A DNA stretch of 7,796 nt from Clostridiales bacterium (GCA_031254075.1 JAIRVD010000060.1:1-7796); one strand, 5' to 3'. Shown: positions 1 to 6,539, counted from the first letter of the stretch. Made by a program: numbers and translations. The notes: a model not told the origin generated them from the letters alone.

Positions 1-137
1 CCTGCCGCACGTTTCTCAACCATTGCCTTGTTCGCCTTAGCGACAGGCGCGGCAAGCTTCTTAATCTGCTCCTGCGAAATCCCTTGTTTTCCGATTCTTT
101 CAGAAAGCATGTTGTTGTAGTCCATACGCATTTTCAT
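1..137 (-). CDS. pgi: N-terminus of probable glucose-6-phosphate isomerase (partial)
   Basis: Only the first 45 codons lie in the window; the reading frame stays open to the left edge. The peptide begins MKMRMDYNNMLSERIGKQ and continues with a helix rich in Lys and Ala that ends in KRAAG. This DYNNM...IG...GI start followed by a 'K-A-hydrophobic-x-x-KRAAG' helix resembles, from memory, the N-terminus of bacterial glucose-6-phosphate isomerases (glucose-6-P to fructose-6-P, cytosolic glycolysis). No catalytic residue is visible, so the name is tentative. The ATG at 137-135 is chosen because AAGGTGGG (151-144) sits 6 nt upstream. The ATG codons 2 and 4 codons further in are less well placed. 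The gene follows the histidine kinase gene on the same strand after a 76-nt gap that appears to carry its own promoter. Confidence 0.5.
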   Translation of the reverse strand, partial: MKMRMDYNNMLSERIGKQGISQEQIKKLAAPVAKANKAMVEKRAA

Positions 138-166
138 TTAAAGCCCACCTTCACTAAGTTTTTTAT

Positions 167-195
167 AATTTACCATAAGTGGAATTTAAAAACAA
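167..195 (-). promoter_or_regulatory. Candidate promoter for the left-edge gene
   Basis: On the minus strand, TTGTTT (195-190) is followed after 17 bp by TAAATT (172-167). The bases ATGG stand directly before the -10, giving an extended TGN element. The predicted start is near 160, leaving a leader of about 22 nt with the ribosome binding site AAGGTGGG. The hexamers are imperfect (3/6 and 4/6), so the extended -10 and the spacing carry most of the weight. Confidence 0.4.
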
Positions 196-224
196 ATAAT
201 GGACTACCATGTTTTAACCCATTA
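183..224 (-). terminator. Weak candidate terminator after the histidine kinase gene
   Basis: On the minus strand, TAATGG (224-219) can pair with CCATTA (202-197) around a 16-nt loop, followed by TTTGTTTTT (196-188). The stem is only 6 bp and AT-rich, and its 5' arm overlaps the last codons and stop of the kinase gene. An alternative 4-bp stem (ATGG/CCAT) competes with it. The T-rich stretch also overlaps the -35 box of the next gene. Some read-through is likely. Confidence 0.3.
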
Positions 225-3200
225 AACGTTTAATAATTTCTCCTGCATGTTCGTAATTCATGATTAGCAGTGCGTCTTTGAGATGGTCGATTTCGTCTTT
301 TATTGATTCGGAGAATTCGATTTCGTTTAACAGGTCAACTTCGTTGTAGACTGCCATGAAATCTGTTTTTGACATTGCTTCGGTAATTCTGTTTAGGATT
401 GGCGGCAATTCATCGGGGATTGCGATTGCTTCTTGATTTTCGCGGAAGGTTGAGAACGCGTCGGTTAGTTCGGCGACGAAGTAGTTTAGGTCGGAGAGGA
501 ATTCGTCGAGATGTTCGCGGCAGAAGTCGATATCGTTTTCGCGCGAGGCGTTTTCGAGTTTGAGGGCTTTTTTTGAGAGACCCATGACGCCCAACAATGA
601 CAGCGAGCCTTTGATTCCGTGAACTTCGATGCAGAAGTCATACATATTTTTTTCGGCGAGGAAGTTTGTGAGTTTTTCATTGCCTTTGGCGAGTTCGCGC
701 ATTGCGACTTCCAAGGTATTTTTGTATTCGTTCAGTTGGGCTGAGACTTTTCCGTATTCGGGAGAAAGGCCTTTGATTTTGTGGATTTTTTCCCAGAAGA
801 CTTTTTCGTTTTCGTTTTGAGCTACGGGGGTGACGGTGACGTGGGGTGTTTCGGGTTTCGGAACGATTTTTTCGGCGGGAATCCAATGGTTTAAGACATT
901 GTAAAGTGTTCCCTTGTCGATGGGCTTTGAAAGGAAGTCATCCATTCCGGCGGAAAGCATTAATTCCTTCGCGCCCGAAACGGCGTTCGCCGTCAGCGCG
1001 ACTATCGGAATTTTCACGCCTTTTTCGCGCAGAATTTTTGTTGCTTCAATGCCGTCCATTTCAGGCATCATGTGGTCCATGAAAACGAGGTCGTATTTTT
1101 TTTCGGCAATCATTTCGATTGCCTGTTTGCCGGAAAGCGCGGTGTCGGCGGTGATATGGCATTGCGTAAGCAAGCCGCAAACAACGCTCAGATTTGTTTC
1201 CCTGTCGTCAACGACGAGAACATCGGCGTCGGGCGCGTAAACGATATTTGCCGAGCCGCTTTCGTATTTGATTTGCGTTTTATCGCCTTCAATGAATGGA
1301 ATCACAATATGGAACGACGACCCGACTCCGTATGTGCTTTCCACGGAAATTTTTCCGCCCATTAATTCGACAAGGGATTTTGTGATTGTCAAGCCGAGAC
1401 CGGTGCCTTGTTGGTTGCGGTTTTTTTTCATATCTGCCTGCTCGAACGCCTCGAACAGTAACTCAAGGTCTTCCTCCGGAATTCCGACGCCTGTGTCTGA
1501 AACGGTAATCAGCATATTCTGACCGTCAACTCGAATTATTAATGTAATACTGCCGTCGTTGGTATATTTTATTGCGTTGCTCAACAGATTCAGTAATATC
1601 TGACGAAAACGAACATCGTCACCGTACAGGCATTCGGGGATATCATCTGAGATGTCAACGTTGAAATGCAGAGCCAATCCTTTTTTCGAAAAAGAATTAT
1701 CGCGAATTAAAAACGACGTCATTGAACAAACATTGTCGATGAAGGTTTTAAAACTGTAATGTACGGGAATTAAACTCAGCTTTGCCGCTTGGATTTTTGA
1801 AATATCAAGAATGTTATTGATAATATCCAACAGCGAAATCGCGGAAATGCGAATATCCTCCGCGTAGCGATGCTGGCGGATGTTTAAGTCTTCCGATAAC
1901 AGCAAATCAGACATGCCGATTATCGCGTTCATCGGCGTGCGGATTTCATGTGACATATTTGCGAGGAAGCGTGTCTTTGCGTCGTTTGACGCCTGTGCCG
2001 CCTGTTTTTGAATTTCCAAATCACGTTCGCGCGCCATGCTTTCTTGCATTTTTTGCTGCGCGATTTTTTCTTCACGCAAATCACGCGTGTATCCGAGAAC
2101 AACATCGTCGTCTTTATACTTCACGCGAACCAATGTAATTTCCGCAGGAAGCGGCGTTTTTCCGGCGGGATGTTCGTGCATCCAATCGAAAACGCAACGT
2201 CCGTCTTTAAACGCTTCGACCAAATACCGCATAGCTTTTGCAATTGAACGCTCGCCGTCAGGCTGGTACTCCGGCGAGAAATTAAAGAATTTGTCTAAAT
2301 ACTCTTGTTTATTTTCTAAGCCGTAAAGCCGAACAGCCGCCTCGTTGCAGTCTAAAACGCGCATGTTTCTGTCCCAAATTTGACAGCACAGCGGCGAACT
2401 GTCGAGCATGAGCGACATACGTTCTTCGGCTTCGGACAGGCTCTGTTTTAAATCCGCGCGGATAAACGCGTTTACACATAAAAAAGCCGCGGAACGTAAC
2501 ATCTCCGCGCTTTTTTCATCAAAAAAACGCTCTGCGTGATGGTCTTCGAAAAGAACATGCCCCCACAAATTATTGTCAATATAAACAGGCGTGGCAAATG
2601 CCGATAAAATCCCGAAACCTTTCATGGTTGCGGCTTCTTGCTCGGGCATTAATCCGACGGGGCAGTTAATGGTTTCTCCGCTTAATAATAATTTTTCCCA
2701 TTGCGGCAAATATTTTGAATACAAAATATTTTCATATCCCGCTCTGGGTTTTGTGGTTCCGCCGGAAGCTCTTTCCCAGCGATAAATTTGCGACGCGTGT
2801 AATCCGTCGGATTTTATTTCGCTTCGCCAAATGGACATTCTGTCTAAATCCACCGCGTCCAAAATTATCCGAACGCCCTCAGACATTACATCGTTAAACG
2901 GCCTGTTGCCATGCGAAAGAAATACAATTGACGCGCTGTTTAACGCGGCAGTCAGTTTCTGGTTATACTCAAGCGCTTCCTGTGTTCTTTTCATATCGGT
3001 AATATCAATGGAATGCTGAATGTGTACCTTTTTTCCGTCTGTCCAGTCGATGTAACGGTCGGTATTCCTGTAATAATGCCCCGTTAATGTGCTGAATTCC
3101 TCCCATGAAATAACTTTTTCGGGGTTCTTGTCCAGCTCATTGCATGGGCAAAAATCGCAACGGTCATTACATCCGACTTGCAAAACTTTATAACAAACTT

Positions 3201-3873
3201 CTCCCTTGCCGCCGTTGATGCAATAATGCTGTTTCATTAATTCGTTTATAAATAAAATTTCGCCCGTCTCGGGTTTTGTTACATAAATCATTGCGTCCAA
3301 GCCGTCAAGAATCCGCGTTGTAACATCCAGTGCTTCAACGGCTTTCTGCGCTTCTTCCTCGCGAATTACCGTGCTTGCGCATAGCCGCGCAATCGAACGA
3401 TATATGTCAATTTCGCCCTCGAACTCTTGCTCGCGTTTGTGGTCTTGGAACGAAACAACTCCCCATAAATTTCCATATGCAATTATCGGGATTATTAATA
3501 ACGACTTTATTCCAAATATCTTTATAAATTCTTTCTCGTCCTCTGACGCTTCGCTATATCGCAAATCTATATGAATATTTTTCGACGCCATCTCAAGCCA
3601 TTTGTCAACTGCCGGATGCTCGGGCAAAACAATTTTTTCGTTGTTTAAATGCGCCGTTCCGTCTTCCGATATGCTCCACCGATACGAACGCTCAATGCGC
3701 GGTCCGTCATAAATGCGATAAATTACTACGCTGTCCAGACTAACGGCATCCGCGACAGGAAGAAGTCCATGCCCCAAAACTTCCTCCAGCACTTTCTCGT
3801 CATGCGCCATCAATATATCAACGGCCCTGCTTAATGCACCGACCATTGCAACTTGCCGATTATTTTTACTCAT
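214..3873 (-). CDS. Hybrid sensor histidine kinase: GAF-PAS-GAF-PAS-HisKA-HATPase-REC-Hpt
   Basis: This 1219-residue, apparently soluble protein (no signal peptide or membrane span) should autophosphorylate on His and pass phosphate internally to Asp and then His, as in phosphorelay kinases. Domains in order, numbered from the ATG at 3873: GAF1 about 18-173; PAS1 about 183-296, with Cys 218, 227, 235, 239, 242 and 244; GAF2 about 305-478; PAS2 about 483-605; a coiled-coil linker 603-636; HisKA with SHEIRTP, His642; HATPase with N-box Asn766, DTGVGI (Asp793) and GTGLGL (from 823); receiver with Asp889/Asp890, phospho-acceptor Asp933, Thr961 and Lys983; Hpt with HGIKGS, His1085. A helical tail follows (1155-1219). 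All catalytic residues are present. A TTG two codons upstream (3879) is an alternative start: AAGGGA (3889-3884) lies 4 nt from TTG and 10 nt from ATG, so the start is uncertain by two residues. The output partner is not encoded nearby and the stimulus is unknown. Confidence 0.93.
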   Translation of the reverse strand: MSKNNRQVAMVGALSRAVDILMAHDEKVLEEVLGHGLLPVADAVSLDSVVIYRIYDGPRIERSYRWSISEDGTAHLNNEKIVLPEHPAVDKWLEMASKNIHIDLRYSEASEDEKEFIKIFGIKSLLIIPIIAYGNLWGVVSFQDHKREQEFEGEIDIYRSIARLCASTVIREEEAQKAVEALDVTTRILDGLDAMIYVTKPETGEILFINELMKQHYCINGGKGEVCYKVLQVGCNDRCDFCPCNELDKNPEKVISWEEFSTLTGHYYRNTDRYIDWTDGKKVHIQHSIDITDMKRTQEALEYNQKLTAALNSASIVFLSHGNRPFNDVMSEGVRIILDAVDLDRMSIWRSEIKSDGLHASQIYRWERASGGTTKPRAGYENILYSKYLPQWEKLLLSGETINCPVGLMPEQEAATMKGFGILSAFATPVYIDNNLWGHVLFEDHHAERFFDEKSAEMLRSAAFLCVNAFIRADLKQSLSEAEERMSLMLDSSPLCCQIWDRNMRVLDCNEAAVRLYGLENKQEYLDKFFNFSPEYQPDGERSIAKAMRYLVEAFKDGRCVFDWMHEHPAGKTPLPAEITLVRVKYKDDDVVLGYTRDLREEKIAQQKMQESMARERDLEIQKQAAQASNDAKTRFLANMSHEIRTPMNAIIGMSDLLLSEDLNIRQHRYAEDIRISAISLLDIINNILDISKIQAAKLSLIPVHYSFKTFIDNVCSMTSFLIRDNSFSKKGLALHFNVDISDDIPECLYGDDVRFRQILLNLLSNAIKYTNDGSITLIIRVDGQNMLITVSDTGVGIPEEDLELLFEAFEQADMKKNRNQQGTGLGLTITKSLVELMGGKISVESTYGVGSSFHIVIPFIEGDKTQIKYESGSANIVYAPDADVLVVDDRETNLSVVCGLLTQCHITADTALSGKQAIEMIAEKKYDLVFMDHMMPEMDGIEATKILREKGVKIPIVALTANAVSGAKELMLSAGMDDFLSKPIDKGTLYNVLNHWIPAEKIVPKPETPHVTVTPVAQNENEKVFWEKIHKIKGLSPEYGKVSAQLNEYKNTLEVAMRELAKGNEKLTNFLAEKNMYDFCIEVHGIKGSLSLLGVMGLSKKALKLENASRENDIDFCREHLDEFLSDLNYFVAELTDAFSTFRENQEAIAIPDELPPILNRITEAMSKTDFMAVYNEVDLLNEIEFSESIKDEIDHLKDALLIMNYEHAGEIIKRLMG

Positions 3874-3904
3874 CCGCAATCATTCCCTTGATTTAAGATG
3901 TTTT

Positions 3905-3921
3905 TATACTGTTTCAGTATA
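3905..3921. promoter_or_regulatory. 17-bp perfect palindrome, candidate operator
   Basis: TATACTG-TTT-CAGTATA has 7-bp arms that match perfectly around a 3-bp centre. It lies between the divergent kinase and ykvI genes and contains the likely -10 box of the kinase promoter (3921-3916). A TATACT is equally present on the plus strand (3905-3910), so one bound dimer could affect both directions. No regulator is assigned, because the sequence is not a recognised LexA or other standard box. Confidence 0.45.
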
Positions 3922-3924
3922 CCA
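3916..3924 (-). promoter_or_regulatory. Extended -10 promoter of the histidine kinase gene
   Basis: On the minus strand, TGG precedes TATACT (3921-3916), an extended -10 box that could work without a good -35. The hexamer 17 bp upstream (TGCCAA) matches TTGACA poorly. The start point would be near 3909, giving a leader of about 36 nt. Confidence 0.45.
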
Positions 3925-3957
3925 TATTTTTTTCAGCTTGGCATTTTACACAACGCT

Positions 3958-3981
3958 CCTCCATATATTTTACAATGGAGG
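3958..3981 (+). promoter_or_regulatory. Hairpin that sequesters the ykvI ribosome binding site
   Basis: CCTCCAT (3958-3964) and ATGGAGG (3975-3981) are perfect inverted repeats around a 10-nt AT-rich loop. The 3' arm holds the Shine-Dalgarno sequence GGAGG (3977-3981), which lies 8 nt before the ATG at 3990. If transcription starts upstream of 3958, the messenger can hide its own ribosome binding site. This could act as an RNA thermometer-like or protein-dependent switch. The ykvI transcription start is not clear from the sequence, so whether the hairpin is transcribed is unproven. Confidence 0.45.
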
Positions 3982-3989
3982 TGTTTTTT

Positions 3990-5078
3990 ATGAAAATCAA
4001 CAACGGCATAAAAATTGCTATTGTGTATGGGTCGGTTTTTCTCGGGGCAGGGTTTGCTTCGGGGCGGGAATTGATTCAGTATTTTGTGGGATTTGGCAGA
4101 ATCGGAATGTGGGGGCTGATTGTTTCAGGGGTGTTGTTTTCACTTGTGGGATGGTCTGTGCTGACGATTTGCCGACGCGAGAATATTACGAGTTATAGCG
4201 GATTGATGCGGCATCTGCTCGGTAACAGGCTTGGCCCGATAATGGAAGGGCTTGTGGCGGCGTTTTTATTTTGTCTGTTCTCTGCGATGCTTGCGGGCGC
4301 GGGCGCGACAGCATATCAGGCGTTTTATCTGCCATTTACGGCGGGCGCGTTAATTGTGGGATTGATTGTGTTCGGAGTGCTGTGCTTCGGGCTTGAGGGA
4401 ATCATAAAAATAAATCTGTTTCTTGCGCCGCTGATGCTTCTGGGCGGAATATTTATCGGAATCTACAGCTTCCTTGCGTACACAACGCCGGTGTTTTCGT
4501 CATTCGGCAAAGGCTTGGGGTTGGCATGGTTTCTTTCGGCGATTGTTTACGGCTCGTATAATCTTGTGACGGGCGTACCCGTGCTTGCGGCGACTTCAAA
4601 GCTTGCCGAAACAAAAAATCACGCGCGCATCGGCGGAATTCTCGGCGGCAGTGTGATTACGATTTTGGGGCTTGCGATGTCGCTTCCGTTATTTTTGTAT
4701 TACGCAGATATAATTTCGCTTGAAATTCCGTTTTTACATATCGCAAATAACCACGGATATATCTTCAGCATGATATACGTATCCGTGCTGGTATCCGCGC
4801 TGTTAACGACGGCGGCATGTAACGCGTTCGCTGTTATGCAATGGCTGGAAGGCCGCGGTTACAAAAATCGTGTAAAAGCCGCAGCCGTTTTATGTATTTG
4901 CGCAGTTCTTTCCGCGCATATAGGGTTTTCAAATATCGTAATATTCGTCTATCCGATTTTCGGATTTTTGGGATTATTCAAAATTGTAGTAATTCTGCTT
5001 TCGGCGGTTTCAAAGGCAACCCCCAAAAACCCGCCGAGACGAACTTCAAACGTCGCGAACGCTTCAACGCGCGTTTGA
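3990..5078 (+). CDS. ykvI: YkvI-family (COG3949) multi-span membrane protein
   Basis: This 362-residue protein has about ten hydrophobic segments, near residues 7-27, 40-61, 85-108, 115-135, 139-163, 174-200, 213-238, 258-278, 294-312 and 316-340. The first span carries GAGFASGRE (19-27), the hallmark of the uncharacterised YkvI family, distantly related to the APC/sodium-symporter fold. A membrane transporter role is therefore likely, but no substrate can be named. The start at 3990 is preferred over the in-frame ATG at 3975, because GGAGG (3977-3981) sits 8 nt upstream and the 3975 ATG overlaps that site. The C-terminal 20 residues are polar and basic (PKNPPRRTS...), probably a cytosolic tail, and are encoded by DNA that forms a stem-loop. 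The gene is divergent from the kinase gene and convergent with the HD-GYP gene, so it is probably transcribed alone. Confidence 0.88.
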   Translation: MKINNGIKIAIVYGSVFLGAGFASGRELIQYFVGFGRIGMWGLIVSGVLFSLVGWSVLTICRRENITSYSGLMRHLLGNRLGPIMEGLVAAFLFCLFSAMLAGAGATAYQAFYLPFTAGALIVGLIVFGVLCFGLEGIIKINLFLAPLMLLGGIFIGIYSFLAYTTPVFSSFGKGLGLAWFLSAIVYGSYNLVTGVPVLAATSKLAETKNHARIGGILGGSVITILGLAMSLPLFLYYADIISLEIPFLHIANNHGYIFSMIYVSVLVSALLTTAACNAFAVMQWLEGRGYKNRVKAAAVLCICAVLSAHIGFSNIVIFVYPIFGFLGLFKIVVILLSAVSKATPKNPPRRTSNVANASTRV

Positions 5079-5079
5079 A
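5045..5079. repeat. Stem-loop spanning the 3' end of ykvI
   Basis: TTCAAACG (5045-5052) pairs with CGTTTGAA (5072-5079), and after one bulged T, CGCG (5054-5057) pairs with CGCG (5068-5071). This makes a 12-bp stem with a 10-nt loop. The ykvI stop codon is inside the 3' arm. No T-run follows on either strand, so it is not a standard intrinsic terminator. It may stabilise or end the convergent transcripts of ykvI and the HD-GYP gene, which stop only 33 nt apart. Confidence 0.4.
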
Positions 5080-5111
5080 ATTCGGACGAAGCGATGGTTT
5101 TCGCAGGTTGC

Positions 5112-6239
5112 TTAAAAAAAATGATAGCCCTCGGGTAAGCTTGCAGGGTCCCAAACGCGTGTGATGTGAACATCCTTGTACATCGACGCGGCAAGATTAA
5201 CTATTTTTTCGCTGCCCCAAAGTCTTACAAGCGGACGCAGCTTCAACGGACCGCCGCCGGCTATAACGATTCCGAGTGTGCCGTCGGTCAGTTCGACGAT
5301 TGTGTTCGGCGGATAGAATTCCAATTTCTTGTAGAACGCCTTTACAACATCATAGTCAAACGATTCGCCGATATCGGAATAAATTGTTCCGAACGCCTGC
5401 ACCGGCGACATCGGCGAACGATACGACCGATATGATGTAACCGCGTCATAGACATCCGCAACGGAAATTATTTTGCTGAAAAGCGGTATTTCATTGCCCT
5501 TGAGTTTATACGGATAGCCTTTGCCGTTTATTTTTTCATGATGGCAGACAATCGAATTCCACAGCTCGTCGTCGCCGAGCGCACTACAGATTAAATTATT
5601 TGCGCCCAATTCCGGATGATGAGTAATTTTTTCAAATTCATCCGCCGTCAGCCGTCCTTTTTTATTTATAATTTCCAACGGAATCAATTGTTTTCCGATA
5701 TCATGCAAAATAGCGCAACGCCCGAGCCTAATCAGCTCATCATGGTCAAGCCCAAGCTCGCGTCCCGTTACCATAGAAAGTACCGCAACACTCAACGAAT
5801 GGTGATACGTATACTCATCATAATGCTTCAAATCATTTATATGTATCAATCCAAAAGAACTCTCATCCATTACAATATCTAAAAGGTCAACCACAACACT
5901 CTCAATATTACTTACACAGTGAAACGCCGTCGTCATATTGATTTCGCCGTCAGGCTCGCCAAATAAACCAAAAAGCTGCTTCACACTGTCAACAGCTTCT
6001 TCCTTCAATTTCTTGTCAACAACAGTCCTTACCGGAACCAACTTTTCGGGCTGCCACTTCTCAAAAACCTCAATTTTCCCTATATCCCGCCGCTCAAGAA
6101 AGTCAATCAAATTCCGATTAATCGGCGTCCCCTTACGCGCAATCAACATGCTCCAATTCTTACCCGTAGTGTACAAAGACTCCGCAAGCCGCATCTCGGG
6201 TTTCACTTCATCAATTCGCATCCTTGCCGCAGTGTACAT
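5112..6239 (-). CDS. HD-GYP domain protein, probable cyclic-di-GMP phosphodiesterase
   Basis: This 375-residue protein would hydrolyse cyclic-di-GMP in the cytosol. Seen in the sequence, numbered from the ATG at 6239: HHSL (146-149), the metal-binding HD of ILHDIGK (His179, Asp180, Lys183), HH (207-208), HHE (233-235), NGKGYP containing the GYP signature (241-243), and ADVYDA (Asp262). These are the conserved HD-GYP positions, all present. The N-terminal about 100 residues (RIDEVKPEMRLAESLY...) resemble the short region that often precedes HD-GYP domains. The last about 70 residues (PNTIVELTDGTLGIV...) form the usual C-terminal extension. There is no receiver or membrane domain, so its input is unknown. 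The start at 6239 is preferred because GGGGGG (6251-6246) lies 6 nt upstream. An in-frame ATG at 6278 would add 13 residues but has a poorer site. Confidence 0.9.
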   Translation of the reverse strand: MYTAARMRIDEVKPEMRLAESLYTTGKNWSMLIARKGTPINRNLIDFLERRDIGKIEVFEKWQPEKLVPVRTVVDKKLKEEAVDSVKQLFGLFGEPDGEINMTTAFHCVSNIESVVVDLLDIVMDESSFGLIHINDLKHYDEYTYHHSLSVAVLSMVTGRELGLDHDELIRLGRCAILHDIGKQLIPLEIINKKGRLTADEFEKITHHPELGANNLICSALGDDELWNSIVCHHEKINGKGYPYKLKGNEIPLFSKIISVADVYDAVTSYRSYRSPMSPVQAFGTIYSDIGESFDYDVVKAFYKKLEFYPPNTIVELTDGTLGIVIAGGGPLKLRPLVRLWGSEKIVNLAASMYKDVHITRVWDPASLPEGYHFF

Positions 6240-6251
6240 GGTCAACCCCCC
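6240..6251 (-). promoter_or_regulatory. Ribosome binding site deciding the HD-GYP start
   Basis: On the minus strand, TAGGGGGGTTGACC stands directly before the ATG at 6239. The run of six G, 6 nt from the ATG, is an unusually G-rich Shine-Dalgarno site. It favours this start over the upstream in-frame ATG at 6278, which has only GGCGGA before it. Confidence 0.55.
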
Positions 6252-6314
6252 TACATCAAGTTGTAAATATTTTAACATTTAATATCCGCCGCGCAAGTGA
6301 TTGTAATTTTTGAC

Positions 6315-6323
6315 AGTATAGCA
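6315..6323 (-). promoter_or_regulatory. Extended -10 promoter of the HD-GYP gene
   Basis: On the minus strand, TGC precedes TATACT (6320-6315), an extended -10. The hexamer 17 bp upstream is TGGAGC (3/6 match to TTGACA) and lies inside the terminator hairpin of the preceding gene. The start would be near 6308, giving a leader of about 70 nt. Its 10-base core differs by one base from that of the kinase promoter at 3916-3925. Confidence 0.45.
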
Positions 6324-6325
6324 TG

Positions 6326-6364
6326 AAAAAAAAGTATGCTCCACTTTATAAGCGGTAACATACT
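6326..6364 (-). terminator. Intrinsic terminator of the DNA-repair/microprotein transcript
   Basis: On the minus strand, AGTATG (6364-6359) pairs with CATACT (6338-6333). The inner arms CCGCTT and AAGTGG extend the stem with one bulged A, two G-T wobbles and a three-base ATA loop, about 14 bp in all. A run of eight T (6333-6326) follows. The stem begins one base after the stop codon of the 40-codon gene and ends just before the HD-GYP -10 box. Confidence 0.8.
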
Positions 6365-6365
6365 C

Positions 6366-6488
6366 CTATTCTAAAACGTACTCTGTTTCGTACTCCGCCG
6401 CCTTCTTGTCCAATATCACGGGTGCGGAAAAAAACGCTGTCAGCGCAATCATAAACGCCAACGCCGCGTAGGTTAAATTAATTAACAT
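6366..6488 (-). CDS. Small single-span membrane protein, 40 aa, unknown function
   Basis: I do not recognise this protein. It starts MLINLTYAALAFMIAL, has one hydrophobic segment (about residues 3-26, ending FFSAPVIL) and finishes with a charged tail (DKK, then an acidic stretch with EYETEY). This looks like a membrane microprotein; the lysines just after the span suggest, but do not prove, a cytosolic C-terminus. Support for a real gene: CAGGAG (6502-6497 region) stands 8 nt before the ATG, the TAG stop is followed after one base by a strong intrinsic terminator, and no other gene explains the 6365-6539 interval. It lies 51 nt downstream of the DUF4130-type gene on the same strand, so it may be co-transcribed with the DNA-repair pair or use its own AT-rich promoter. 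A lipoprotein or secreted peptide is unlikely: there is no Cys or clear cleavage site. Confidence 0.65.
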   Translation of the reverse strand: MLINLTYAALAFMIALTAFFSAPVILDKKAAEYETEYVLE

Positions 6489-6506
6489 TTAATCATCTCC
6501 TGTACA

Positions 6507-6533
6507 AGTATATTATATGTAAATTTTTCTCAA
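6507..6533 (-). promoter_or_regulatory. Possible internal promoter before the 40-aa gene
   Basis: On the minus strand, TTGAGA (6533-6528, 5/6 match) is followed after 15 bp by TATACT (6512-6507); an overlapping TATAAT is at 6517-6512. The 15-bp spacing is short for a housekeeping sigma factor and the AT-rich context makes chance matches common. If TATACT is used, RNA would begin around 6500, almost on top of the ribosome binding site, which argues against it. The 40-aa gene may rely on read-through instead. Confidence 0.3.
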
Positions 6534-6539
6534 TTATAC

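Noticed and set aside
846..1365. Open frames on the plus strand opposite the kinase gene
   Set aside because: They are antisense to the conserved receiver and HATPase motifs, lack ribosome binding sites, and encode no recognisable domain.
3866..3883. Five-codon frame ATG ATT GCG GAT GAG TAA overlapping the kinase start
   Set aside because: The AAGGGA site abuts this ATG, leaving no spacing, and such a short frame is expected by chance.
6240..6308. Cyclic-di-GMP or other riboswitch in the HD-GYP leader
   Set aside because: The leader is only about 70 nt and I see neither the conserved GEMM-type core nor a second expression-platform hairpin.
6323..6358. Plus-strand 11-codon frame beginning ATGAAAAAAAAG
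   Set aside because: It has no Shine-Dalgarno and is just the reverse side of the terminator hairpin and T-run.
6377..6395. Direct repeat CGTACTC...CGTACTC
   Set aside because: It lies inside the 40-aa gene and simply encodes the repeated Glu-Tyr of EYETEY.
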